Positions 25,916-34,782 of a stretch of DNA of 64,000 bases are shown here, piece after piece. Origin of the DNA: Chromatiales bacterium (ex Bugula neritina AB1) (lineage in GTDB: Bacteria; Pseudomonadota; Gammaproteobacteria; Granulosicoccales; Granulosicoccaceae); NCBI GenBank assembly GCA_001730015.1, contig MDLA01000041.1, positions 1 to 64,000 on the forward strand. The letters run 5' to 3'. The notes beneath the pieces were generated by a model. It was not told the DNA's origin. It saw only the letters and a program-made list of their open reading frames with translations, and did not search any database. Within the stretch, counting starts at the first letter, position 1. The number at the start of each line of letters is the position of its first letter. A program made the translations under genes and the position numbers.

Positions 25916-27043
25916 ATGGATTCACAACGTACGAACCTGGCATCGGCAGATTTACCCGGCACTGATACATGGCAGGAAGTGCTTGGTGAGGTTTCGCCCG
26001 AGCATCAGTTTCTGAGTCATCACTGGTACGATGTCTGGGGTCGCACGTATGCTGCCAATGATGGCGAGATGTCGCCAATGGTGTTTTCTACGCCAGCAGC
26101 GCAGACTGGTCCGCTAGAAGAGAAAAATAGTATTTTTCCGTGCATCAGCCGCAGCCGCTACGGGATTCAGATCTTATCAATGGCGGGTTATTATTATCCG
26201 TTCCGCACCTTTTTATTCCACCCTGATGTAAAGGATCGGGCAATCGAGCGTTTTGCAAAGTCGGTGCACGAGCAAGGCAGTGCCTCGATTGTGAATCTGG
26301 GGCCCATTCAAATGTCTGACGGGCTCGGTGTTGCGTTGCGACACTCGTTTGGGCAGCTCAGGTGGCATGTTTGTGAAGTAAGCGCAGGCGCGCAACAGGT
26401 AATTGAGCTGCCGGACTCCATAGAAAAGTTCCGTGCATCGCTTAGCCGAAATTTGCGCAGGAATCACGATCGTCGCAAGCGAGCGCTTGAATCTATGGGG
26501 CAGCTGGACATTGCCCACTACAGTAGTTGCAGTGCTGAGCAGTGGAATCAGGTTGTTGATCAATGTTCGAGTATTGAAGCGCGCAGCTGGCTTGCCTCAG
26601 ACGATAACGGTAAAACCCGTATATACGGTCGGGAAGATTTCTGGAAAAGTTACCTTGCGGCGGAAGATGGTTCACGGCGTATGTCGATATCGCTGGTGTC
26701 GCTTGATTCAAACCCCATTGCCTATAGCCTGGCGATTGACTCCGGTAGCTGCCGATACAGTATTTCCGGCCAATACGATGAGGCCTATAAAAAATACGGT
26801 GTTGGTATCATTGCTGATATGCAGATGTTTGTAAATGCTATAGAAAACGGGTTCAAAGTAGTTAATATGGGCGATGGCGAAGGGGAGTACAAGCAGCGCT
26901 GGGGTGCGCAACCCGGTAGCGAGCTGCAGTCGTTCTACTTGTTCAGAGCTGGTATTTCCGGTTGGTTTATGTATAAGCTGTTTCGCACATTGAACCAGTT
27001 GCGAGACAGCACATTACTCCATAAGCTGAACCGTTATTTCTAG
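25916..27043 (+). CDS. FemAB/CelD-like GNAT acetyltransferase
   Basis: From ATG 25916 (375 aa; an upstream TTG would add five residues). The pattern fits the BcsL/CelD family: an N-terminal domain, then SLSRNLRRNHDRRKRALE near residue 170, and a second GNAT domain with YSISGQYDEAYKKYGVG and VVNMGDGEGEYKQRWG. Such proteins are linked to exopolysaccharide or cell-envelope modification. Convergent with the PhyH gene (5-bp gap) and near a flippase, it probably works on surface glycan. Confidence 0.8.
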   Translation: MDSQRTNLASADLPGTDTWQEVLGEVSPEHQFLSHHWYDVWGRTYAANDGEMSPMVFSTPAAQTGPLEEKNSIFPCISRSRYGIQILSMAGYYYPFRTFLFHPDVKDRAIERFAKSVHEQGSASIVNLGPIQMSDGLGVALRHSFGQLRWHVCEVSAGAQQVIELPDSIEKFRASLSRNLRRNHDRRKRALESMGQLDIAHYSSCSAEQWNQVVDQCSSIEARSWLASDDNGKTRIYGREDFWKSYLAAEDGSRRMSISLVSLDSNPIAYSLAIDSGSCRYSISGQYDEAYKKYGVGIIADMQMFVNAIENGFKVVNMGDGEGEYKQRWGAQPGSELQSFYLFRAGISGWFMYKLFRTLNQLRDSTLLHKLNRYF

Positions 27044-27048
27044 AGAAA

Positions 27049-28122
27049 TTAGGCGGCGTGGTTCTGTTCCATGCCCGGCTTGAAAGATTCTGTCGGGTAG
27101 CTTAGCAGATCACCGAAGTTCTGCGGGTTCTCTAATAGCGTGCTGTGTGAGGAATAGCCTTCACGCCACTGCTGCTCAAAGACTATATCTCTGGCGATGC
27201 TCATGCCGAAAAAATACCGCGGACGATCAGTGCGGTTATCGGGGCCTGCGTGCAGCATATCGCTCCGGTATAGAATGACGGTGCCTTTGCGCGGAGCGGT
27301 TTGCACCGTTCGAAAATACCTGGCCAGTGTCTTTCGATGTTGCCTGATTTGCCATAGTGTTCGAGGGCTGAAACTGAATACCGAGTTTTTGCCGAGCAGG
27401 AAGCGGAATATATTAGGCTGGTGGTTGTCGTAGCGGGTAGAGAAAACCCGATCTTTCCATTCGCCCGGGCGCAGTGTATCAGTGCCTTTTTTCCGCATTG
27501 ACCAGAGAGTGCGCAGATTGTGGCCTAAAATTGAATAATTACATGCTGCCTGATACAAACGCGATAAAAAATCAGCGCGTCCGTCGAACATCATGTCTGC
27601 ACCACTGAATTTATGGGTGCCCGGTACAAATACAGTCCCACCCTGTTCTGAGGTTACGTCATCAACTGCGGCAAATAAGCATAGAACGCCATCCGGGTCG
27701 CGATGGATGTACTGATGTGATGCACCACGGTAGCTGGTCATTGTTGAAATTTCCAGCACCTTTCTAGTGACACCACAGTATTCCTGGATTGCCGGTTGCA
27801 AGCGCTGCGCTAAGGTTGCTGCATAGGATAAAACATCAGGATTCGATGGTAGCGGGCAGAAATCACGCCGGCCATAACGCATATCGGTCTGGCTCGCGAA
27901 ATCGCCTTTTTCGCGATTCGGATCTTCTAGATGCTGGCGCATCATAGCCAGCCCATGATCGGCTTCGCTGCTGTCCAGTAAGTCGTTAACGACAGCGAAC
28001 CCCGCTGTGTCGACCAGGCGGCAGATCTCCCGCGTACACGATTCACTGATCTGGCCGTTCGAGCTGAATTGAGCGGAAACTTCAAATTCTGTTGTATCGT
28101 TTGATATATCAAGCGTTTTCAT
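27049..28122 (-). CDS. Phytanoyl-CoA dioxygenase (PhyH) family protein
   Basis: Start at ATG 28122 (357 aa, MKTLDISNDTTEF); the longer frame adds 19 residues. It is a Fe(II)/2-oxoglutarate oxygenase: the HxD pair is in YIHRDPDG, the distal His in DMLHAGPDNR, and the 2-oxoglutarate Arg follows in RPRYFFGMS. Family members hydroxylate many small molecules. The neighbours suggest a surface-glycan or lipid substrate, but this is inference. Confidence 0.82.
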   Translation of the reverse strand: MKTLDISNDTTEFEVSAQFSSNGQISESCTREICRLVDTAGFAVVNDLLDSSEADHGLAMMRQHLEDPNREKGDFASQTDMRYGRRDFCPLPSNPDVLSYAATLAQRLQPAIQEYCGVTRKVLEISTMTSYRGASHQYIHRDPDGVLCLFAAVDDVTSEQGGTVFVPGTHKFSGADMMFDGRADFLSRLYQAACNYSILGHNLRTLWSMRKKGTDTLRPGEWKDRVFSTRYDNHQPNIFRFLLGKNSVFSFSPRTLWQIRQHRKTLARYFRTVQTAPRKGTVILYRSDMLHAGPDNRTDRPRYFFGMSIARDIVFEQQWREGYSSHSTLLENPQNFGDLLSYPTESFKPGMEQNHAA

Positions 28123-28200
28123 AGACTGGAATTCGGCGAATACGATTATTACTGTAACGGTTGCCCATGCCGAATCCACAGATTTTGATTTTTTACCCGG

Positions 28201-28224
28201 GAGCCTCAGCGGTAGCTGAGGCTC
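28201..28224. repeat. Perfect 10-bp hairpin GAGCCTCAGC/GCTGAGGCTC
   Basis: It has a 4-base loop and lies between the flippase stop and the PhyH start, both on the minus strand. No U-run follows in that direction. It may be a transcript end or processing signal. Confidence 0.5.
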
Positions 28225-28294
28225 AACCGCAAAGACAACGGATCTGGATTATTCATGGTGCAGTTAAGCTGTAATTGCGTGGCTGGTTTTCGAA

Positions 28295-29827
28295 TTATCC
28301 AGCTCGGGCCGCGCTCAAGCGTCCGGTCACGGCTGATACCTTTTCGATCAGGAATTGTCTTTCCGGGCTGTTCAGCAGTGTCCAGTAGCATACGACTGTA
28401 TAGATGGCTGCGGCCAGCAGTGCCTGTGACAGTAGCAACAAGTAGCTGTCAGGTGGATCTACCCGGGCGAGCCAGTACAGCGTGGCGAGCAGGATAACAC
28501 TGGCCGGTAATGCTCGCAGATAGGTTTCCTTAAAATAGGAGAGCAGGCTCGAACCGATGACGCGACTGGTTAATACCGGTGTTATAATTCCGTAGAAAAC
28601 TATTTGCGTGAATGCTGTGGCACCTGCTACACCGATCAAACCGTAGCGCTGAATAAAAATAATACTGAGTATCAGGTTGAGCACCGAAAACGCGAAATTA
28701 TATTGCGAAAATCGGCGATGATTGGCTGTGCCTAGCAATATAGAATAGCTTAGAAGCTGAGGGCCCTTGATTAACTGGGTAAAAAACATAATAGACAATA
28801 CGGCTGAACATGCGACTGCGTATTTCTCGCCCATCCATAAGCCAACGAAATAGTCTCCCATAACCAGCATCCCGATGCATAATAGGTTGGAAATCATAAG
28901 CATGAATTTGGTGCCGGAAATATAGGTGTCATATATGGCTTTGTTGCCTTGAGTCGCCTCTTGCTCGCTGAAAACCGGTACGAATGTTTCTGCGATAGCG
29001 TGAATCAGTTTGTTGGTGTATTCGCTGAGGCTCCATGGAATGGTGTAGTAGGTAATTGCCGCAGCCGACATAAAAAAACCAATGACAAAGGCATCGCTGT
29101 AGTACACCAGTTGCATGGCCAGCATAGATAAAAAAGTATACTTGCTGTAGGTGAAGATAGTTCGAACAACGGGCTTTTCTGCGTTGCGTATGTCGAGTGA
29201 GGCTTTGGGCTCAATTTTTCGCAGTGCAATAATGAAGATAACTGCGGCGATAACATTGCCGACAAGATTGACTACACCCATAGCAACGAGGTCGTAGCCG
29301 TTGCGCAGCACCACATAGAAAAAGCAGGCATTCAGCAGGGTAATGCTCAGATTGACGCCGTTTATGATCTCGTGGCGCTGGAATCCGTACATTGAGCCAA
29401 CCAGAATGCCGGTTGTGACGAAGATCGCAATATCTACCGAAGCGATCAGAATAAGCAGGTGAACGTTTTCGCCAAGCTCACCTTCAAAATCGAAAAAACT
29501 CACCATGAGATCGGCGATTAGCGGGCTGGCTATCACCAGTAGCGAGCCGACCGCCAGCATTATAACCAGGCCGGAGGCAAGCACGGTGTTTAGTGATTTA
29601 TAGTCATTCAGCGCCTTGTGCTTTGCGACGTATTTGGCGATCGCTGAGCTGATCCCCAGATCGAGCAATGCCATGTAACCGGTCAGCGCTGATACAACTG
29701 ACCACACACCGTACTTGGTGTCACCGAGTGTGTGCACCAGGAAAGGCGACAGCAGAAACGCGATCAGAATCGACCCGGCAATTCCAACGTAGTTGGAAAA
29801 AATATTCTTTGTCAGTGTTTTAAACAT
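28295..29827 (-). CDS. Polysaccharide flippase (Wzx/MATE-like)
   Basis: A 510-aa inner-membrane protein with about 12-14 hydrophobic segments. The start (MFKTLTKNIFSNYVGIAG) and the segment LLDLGISSAIAKYVAKH are characteristic of the oligosaccharide flippase (Polysacc_synt) family, which moves lipid-linked repeat units across the membrane. No glycosyltransferases are in the window, so its glycan cluster is either dispersed or absent. Confidence 0.87.
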   Translation of the reverse strand: MFKTLTKNIFSNYVGIAGSILIAFLLSPFLVHTLGDTKYGVWSVVSALTGYMALLDLGISSAIAKYVAKHKALNDYKSLNTVLASGLVIMLAVGSLLVIASPLIADLMVSFFDFEGELGENVHLLILIASVDIAIFVTTGILVGSMYGFQRHEIINGVNLSITLLNACFFYVVLRNGYDLVAMGVVNLVGNVIAAVIFIIALRKIEPKASLDIRNAEKPVVRTIFTYSKYTFLSMLAMQLVYYSDAFVIGFFMSAAAITYYTIPWSLSEYTNKLIHAIAETFVPVFSEQEATQGNKAIYDTYISGTKFMLMISNLLCIGMLVMGDYFVGLWMGEKYAVACSAVLSIMFFTQLIKGPQLLSYSILLGTANHRRFSQYNFAFSVLNLILSIIFIQRYGLIGVAGATAFTQIVFYGIITPVLTSRVIGSSLLSYFKETYLRALPASVILLATLYWLARVDPPDSYLLLLSQALLAAAIYTVVCYWTLLNSPERQFLIEKVSAVTGRLSAARAG

Positions 29828-29984
29828 GTTTTATTTTGACTATCAGCCCGTGCCGTAGGTAAGTAATTGGAACTGTTGCTATCGGCTGAATAACGAAGTC
29901 GTCCGTGAAATCAGGCGCAGTGCGGCGGATCTGCTAATTCAGGTTATTGGGATGAAATCGACCAATTGCGGGAAAAGTAAACCC

Positions 29985-30165
29985 TGGTGCTGCATTAAAT
30001 TTCGAGTTCAGAAGCTTATAAATCTGCATGAAAGGCGCTGCACGGAGTTTTTACTGGATTGAGCCTGGTCAATCTAAGTGATATTCAAGAAAAACGAGTA
30101 CAGCGCCTTAGATGCTGCTATTGGAGCAGCGCAGCGGTTCTGGGCCGGAATTTTATGCAATACCA
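29985..30165 (-). mobile_element. 181-bp hairpin MITE, copy 2 (inverted)
   Basis: The ends are TGGTGCTGCATTAAATT (29985-30001) and AATTTTATGCAATACCA (30149-30165). Compared with copy 1 it lies in the opposite sense. The flanks GTAAACCC and GGGTAAAG extend the inverted repeat by ~7 bp. It fills most of the gap 29828-30280 between the flippase and helicase genes, and nothing else is seen there. Confidence 0.88.
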
Positions 30166-30280
30166 GGGTAAAGCGTCGGTTCCATCGGCAGGCGGCTAAT
30201 GGAAGTATCATGGAGACCGGCGAGAAAAAATCAGGAATGCCTGTGTCTTCTGCGAGCAATAGATACCTCGTTCGCGTTGT

Positions 30281-32215
30281 TTATGGTTGGCGGGATAGAC
30301 CAATAGCGATTCGAACCAGCCGCAGTTCTTCGTAGGAATATTTTCCGTGTAACTGTTCGTGAATGGGAGCTAAATGACCGTTAGGGGAATTTTTGAACAT
30401 GTCGACTATGGTGTCGAAGTCGTCGATTTTACTGGTCAGATGCTGAATGTCGGGCAGTTCGTTGCGTGCCCTTAATTTTTCGAGATGGGTGATGATGGTG
30501 CCTACAGCCAACTGCCGTTCCTTAGCAATCTGCGCCAGCGGTAAATGGCTTCTGACCAGATCCCGGGTGATGACGAGGGTGGTTGACATTTCTCCCGCCG
30601 GGGAGGGCCGGTTGATCAATTGTTCCCTGTCGTTGCTACTGTCGGTAGCGAGCGCCAATTTTTTTATTCTGCTGCGAATGGCGCCGGTGCCGCGTTTAAA
30701 AATAGCGCTGAGCGCTTTAACCGGTACGTTCTCGCTATACAGCCGGGTTAATTCTTCATCGTCTTCAATTGTCCACGGAGCATAGGCTTTTGTTGGCAAA
30801 TTGCTATCCTGCCCCGCTGTCGGGTTTTGCGTGCCTGCCTTGCTGCTGTTTTGCGCTTCAGTTCGGTGTGTCCTCCGGGAGTGTGGTTTGCCTTCGAAGC
30901 GTTTAACAAGTACATCTTGTTGCTGCGGGAACCGCTGATCTTCGGGAATCTGCAGCAGTAACTTAATAGCCGCTTCGGACCACTCCTTAAACACTTTGTC
31001 CTGGGCTAGAATTTTCGGATGTACGCTCAGCGCCATTTCATTGAGGCCAAGTAGTTTCAGGCCGGATAGTGCGCGCACCCGCGACAACGCAACATAGCCC
31101 ATTCCGGGTTCGAACGCGTCGGAGAGATCTATCTCGGCAGCATCGAGGGTCATACCCTGACTTTTGTGTACCGTTATTGCCCATGCAAGCTTTAGCGGTA
31201 CCTGCTCAATGCTCGCGCGTGTAACCCCGTTTTCTTCATATTTCCATTGCTCGGGTTCGGCGGTAATTCTATGATTGTCGAATGTGCGGACTACCGGCCA
31301 GCCATCTTCTCCGTCGAAGGCCTCTACTACTCCCAGCGTACCGTTCACATAGCTGCCGTCGCTGGCGTTTTTGACAAACATTACCCTGGCGCCAATGCGA
31401 AGCCGCAGCTCCGCCGGTACCGGGCAACTGCGCATCAGACTTTCAACCAATGGCCGTACGCCTGAATACTCCAGTTGATAGGTATTTTCCAGGCCATCGA
31501 GAGCTTTGAGTGCTTCATAATTAATTTTATCGACGTTGACATTATGGGCAAATAGCTGTGCCGGTCTGACATTTCCTTCAGGCTCTTTGCGATAGCGGGT
31601 GCGGAGCGGCACTTTGGTTTGCTCACCAGCCGTGCCGCTACGGATGTCGTTTAGAACACTAATTAGCGGATCGTTGCCTTGCCGGTGTTGCTCGCTGAGA
31701 TAACACGTCAGGAACCCTCCGGTGGCCCAGGCATCTGACTCAAAAGCAAATTGATGTGCTGATCCACGCGATTCACGCGACACCGGTGGTAACTGAAAAA
31801 AATCACCACTTACTATTACTTGCAAGCCTCCGAAGGGCTGTAGCGGATCAAGCATATGACGGCCGATGCGATCGAGCAGATCCAGCTGGTAGGGATGCAG
31901 CATCGAGACTTCATCTATAACCAGAACCTTTGCCTTTAAGTAGTTTTTGCGCAGGCGCTTGTCGCGCTGTAGTGAGTTCAGGTCAGCTGGTGTTAGTGCA
32001 TCGCGTACGCCCATGCCACTCCACGAGTGAATGGTTCGGCCATTGAGGTGAGTGGCAGCGATGCCGGTAGATGCAGTGACGGCAATGCCGACTTTATGAT
32101 CGCGCAGATAGCGGATGTAGCGATTGAGCAGGTAGGTTTTGCCAGAACCGGCCGCGCCGGTCAGAAATACGTTATTACCCAGTTTCAGTATGTCGAGTGC
32201 TTCGTCCTGTTTCAT
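30281..32215 (-). CDS. Pif1/RecD-like helicase with Myb-like C-terminal region
   Basis: A 644-aa superfamily 1B helicase. Walker A is GAAGSGKT at 20-27, Walker B is VLVIDEVS with D101/E102, motif III is GDFFQLPPV, and the late motif is GMGYVALSRVRALSGL. Pif1-type enzymes unwind DNA 5' to 3' and resolve G-quadruplexes or R-loops. Past residue ~480, PWTIEDDEELTRLYSE resembles a Myb/SANT-like DNA-binding unit, and a further helix-turn-helix stretch (LAQIAKERQLAVGTIITHL) follows. It is a single gene, with 30 bp separating it from the AhpD-like gene upstream. Confidence 0.9.
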   Translation of the reverse strand: MKQDEALDILKLGNNVFLTGAAGSGKTYLLNRYIRYLRDHKVGIAVTASTGIAATHLNGRTIHSWSGMGVRDALTPADLNSLQRDKRLRKNYLKAKVLVIDEVSMLHPYQLDLLDRIGRHMLDPLQPFGGLQVIVSGDFFQLPPVSRESRGSAHQFAFESDAWATGGFLTCYLSEQHRQGNDPLISVLNDIRSGTAGEQTKVPLRTRYRKEPEGNVRPAQLFAHNVNVDKINYEALKALDGLENTYQLEYSGVRPLVESLMRSCPVPAELRLRIGARVMFVKNASDGSYVNGTLGVVEAFDGEDGWPVVRTFDNHRITAEPEQWKYEENGVTRASIEQVPLKLAWAITVHKSQGMTLDAAEIDLSDAFEPGMGYVALSRVRALSGLKLLGLNEMALSVHPKILAQDKVFKEWSEAAIKLLLQIPEDQRFPQQQDVLVKRFEGKPHSRRTHRTEAQNSSKAGTQNPTAGQDSNLPTKAYAPWTIEDDEELTRLYSENVPVKALSAIFKRGTGAIRSRIKKLALATDSSNDREQLINRPSPAGEMSTTLVITRDLVRSHLPLAQIAKERQLAVGTIITHLEKLRARNELPDIQHLTSKIDDFDTIVDMFKNSPNGHLAPIHEQLHGKYSYEELRLVRIAIGLSRQP

Positions 32216-32245
32216 GAGAACGGCAATCGGGGTTTTAAGTTTACA

Positions 32246-33391
32246 CTAGAATTTCCCATGGTCACGTAGCTGGTCTATTTTCAATTCAGCTCGCATTTGC
32301 GCTGTTTTCTCCGCTTTAAAATCTTCGAGCGGAATGCCGGTTCCGTCCGCAACTTTAACAACCGCGTTAAATGAAGCGACCGTCGCACAGGTATCAACAA
32401 AGGCGGCATCGCTTAAAACGCTCCGCAGTTCGCTACGCGCCAGCGGGAGGTCTTGCGGGTTGACTAAAACTGCATCGACAAAACGAAGTAGCTGGGCGCT
32501 GTTACTTATACCCTCGACTTCGGATTTTCCGGCAATCATTGCCTTTAGATCAACCGTTTCACCCTTCATATTGCTACTCTCACGGAGCAGTGAACTATGA
32601 CTGGTGGTTCAGTAGTAGCAACCGTTTATTGCCGAGGCCCGCCCCGCGATCAGTTCTATTTGAGCATGGCTTATCTCTCTGAATTCGTGGTCAAAATCGC
32701 GTATTTCGTGATCTTTCAGATAAAGCTCTACATCAAGGTCAAAGAAGTTGATTACCTCCTGGGGAACCAGGCTCATGGCGCGATGTATATTAATGCTGCC
32801 GTGTAGCGGAAACGGGTTTGGATCGTCAGGGCCAACGGTTTGCGGTGACAATGTGGGTACCCAGGCCAGATCTTTTATTGCACCGGCGGGGCGGTGTCTT
32901 GTTGGCTCGCCGTCTATGGGGGTGGGTAATTTTCTGTAGGGCTGGCCGTTTCCCTTGTCGTTTACGTGGCCGCGACCCGGATTGCGACCAAGGGCTAGAT
33001 CCAGAGTGTCGAGGCCGGAGACGGTTGCCACAATAGAAACAATTTCTACATACTGTTCTACTGATAAATCACCAGCCGTGATCTGATTTACCCAGCGCTC
33101 GGTACAGCGTGATGCATCGGTTGATAGCCGGTGTATTGCCTCAACAGCGTCATGGCACAAGTGGCTGACTGCTGCATGCTCACCGTTTACGGCGTAGGGA
33201 GATAAGGCCTCCTTGCGTTGCCTGCACAGGCTGCAATCGGCTGCCGCGCGGGCCTGCTCTACAATGGCCAGCCGTTCGATGCCGCTCCACCACGTGCCGG
33301 CTGATGCCAGTCGCTGCCATGCAACCTCAATGGCCTCGACCAGCGCTGGACGAGTGGGCAGGTATTCAGAATTTACTTTAAGGCTACTCAT
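32246..33391 (-). CDS. AhpD-like two-domain redox protein, probable selenoprotein (in-frame TGA)
   Basis: Conventional translation gives two ORFs, 260 aa (32609-33391) and 107 aa (32246-32569), in the same frame, separated only by TGA 32611-32609 and 13 sense codons. Reading the TGA as selenocysteine gives 381 aa, and the junction reads NGCYY-U-TTSHSSLLRES. This is the AhpD/carboxymuconolactone-decarboxylase-type motif CxxCxxxH, with U261 in place of the second Cys, C258 first and H265. The second half (LLRFVDAVLVNP...FNAVVKVADGTGIP) is the expected rest of that domain. The N-terminal half carries another CxxC (CSLC, near residue 54-57). Sequences able to form a bacterial SECIS hairpin follow the TGA. 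It is a predicted peroxide- or disulfide-reducing enzyme, cytosolic. The alternative is a recent Cys to stop mutation. Confidence 0.8.
32573..32611 (-). promoter_or_regulatory. Candidate bacterial SECIS element
   Basis: Downstream of the TGA, CTGCTC-CGTGA-GAGTAG can fold into a 6-bp stem with one G-U pair. The second loop base is G, 26 nt after the TGA. A competing fold TTCAC-TGCTCC-GTGAG puts the second loop base, also G, 21 nt after it. Both fit the known spacing and the rule of a G among the first two loop bases. The fold was judged by eye. Confidence 0.55.
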
Positions 33392-33434
33392 GTATTAATC
33401 CAGTGTTCTTAACGCAGGTTGCAGCTTTATTGTG

Positions 33435-33456
33435 CCCGGCGTGAATGAACGCCGGG
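33435..33456 (-). terminator. Terminator-like hairpin after the LysE gene
   Basis: CCCGGCGT-GAATGA-ACGCCGGG is a perfect 8-bp stem directly after the stop of the exporter gene. No clear U-tract follows on the minus strand. It may separate that gene from the AhpD-like gene. Confidence 0.45.
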
Positions 33457-33462
33457 TTCCGG

Positions 33463-34089
33463 TTAACGAGCGAATGCCGAGCGAATAAGGCCAATTCCCG
33501 CCAACGCGAACAAACCCGCTACGGTGCCGTTTATCCAACGTCGGCAACGTTGATACCCGAGCATCATTCCCTTCATAGAGAATAGTACGGTGTATAACAG
33601 GTTAACTGAAAATCCCACAACGATACAGACGATTGTGGCCGCGACCACCGACCATACACCGTCATTTGAGTCCAGCCCGATTGAAAGTGCAGCCATCCAT
33701 GCGATAACCGATTTTGGATTGGAAACATTCAGCAGTAAACCTTTGGCAAACCAGTTGCGGCTATTGATGGTTGCCTGTTCTTCGGTATCAGGGTGCCAGG
33801 CCGACTGAGCAAAGATATAGGCAAGCCTGATGAGGTATAAGCCCCCGAAGATCTTTAGCGCCATCAAAAGATACAGTGAGCCCTGAAGCACAGCTCCCAT
33901 GCCGCTTGCCGCAATGATTCCCCAGAAAATAAGACCACAGGTTAGCCCCAGTCCGTGGACAAAGCTAACTTTGCGGCCGTGAGTCATTGCCACCGTGGCG
34001 TTGGAGAATGTCGCCGGCCCTGGTGAAACCGCAACTAAAAAGAACGCTGCGCCAATTGATAGCAGGGAAGCCAGGTCGATCATGTTCAC
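33463..34089 (-). CDS. LysE/RhtB family exporter
   Basis: A 208-aa inner-membrane protein with about six hydrophobic segments. The N-terminal motif FFLVAVSPGPATFSNATVAM contains the family-typical PGP turn. These proteins export amino acids or related metabolites (lysine, homoserine, threonine, leucine). The exact substrate is not predictable from the sequence. Confidence 0.86.
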   Translation of the reverse strand: MNMIDLASLLSIGAAFFLVAVSPGPATFSNATVAMTHGRKVSFVHGLGLTCGLIFWGIIAASGMGAVLQGSLYLLMALKIFGGLYLIRLAYIFAQSAWHPDTEEQATINSRNWFAKGLLLNVSNPKSVIAWMAALSIGLDSNDGVWSVVAATIVCIVVGFSVNLLYTVLFSMKGMMLGYQRCRRWINGTVAGLFALAGIGLIRSAFAR

Positions 34090-34245
34090 ACTCTGTGGGC
34101 CGGGATTTCCAGCATATCAAAAAAATGGATGTTGCTGTTTCGATCGTACCGATTGTGAACGGTGACGATGTGAACGGTGACGATGGTCATTTTCTATCTG
34201 ATTAACTGGAGGGATTCCGGTTGTAGATATAATGGGTAGCGATCT

Positions 34246-34475
34246 GCAGCATTACCCCATGGATTGGATTTCCTGTAGAAAAACCGGAATGTCCGTTGTC
34301 GGTGGCTCTGCTGATATTTGATACATCACCCCTTCGATATGCCCGCGATGGTAGGAGGCGTGGTTTACCATATGCTGGAGTATTTCACCTTTTGCATTTC
34401 ACTTTTGCCACCGCCTATAAAGGTAAATTGACCGGCTCTTGTATTTGAAAAGCGTCTTAATACCCGTTTAGCCTT
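34246..34475 (-). pseudogene. Decayed dinB copy
   Basis: The sequence matches the 3' part of the intact dinB (36066-36569), and then, after an internal loss of about 280 bp, its very beginning (CTTGTATTTGAAAAG). The stop codon is also changed. It is part of a ~510-bp partial duplicate (34135-34645) of 35970-36735. Confidence 0.85.
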
Positions 34476-34489
34476 GGGTGACTGTTATT

Positions 34490-34645
34490 ATAGATTGTTT
34501 TTGGGAGATACATAATTTTCATGCAACTCTCCATAAAAGTCGAAGTTCAGTGTTCCAATTAGATTGAAGCCTTGCTTATGATAGAAGCCGGATGCTTATG
34601 AATTTTCAAGCCGGGTTGATAATGGCGAGGTAGCGTAATTACAAT
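34490..34645 (-). pseudogene. Decayed GNAT copy
   Basis: It matches the 3' end of the acetyltransferase gene at 36590-37081 with many point changes and small gaps, and breaks off near 34645. With the dinB remnant it shows that the dinB-GNAT pair was once duplicated around the nuclease gene. The rest of the gap to 34782 holds only the nuclease ribosome-binding site. Confidence 0.85.
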
Positions 34646-34782
34646 ATACTAGATGACCTTATTCAGCAGTCCAATATGGTAGTGTTGTCGTGATGCGAAT
34701 ACGGGCTTGACGATAATAGCTGGAATGGAGAAAAGCTTCTTGGAGATTCGAGCGAGGGCAACCTGTTTGGAGGTGAGTAACG

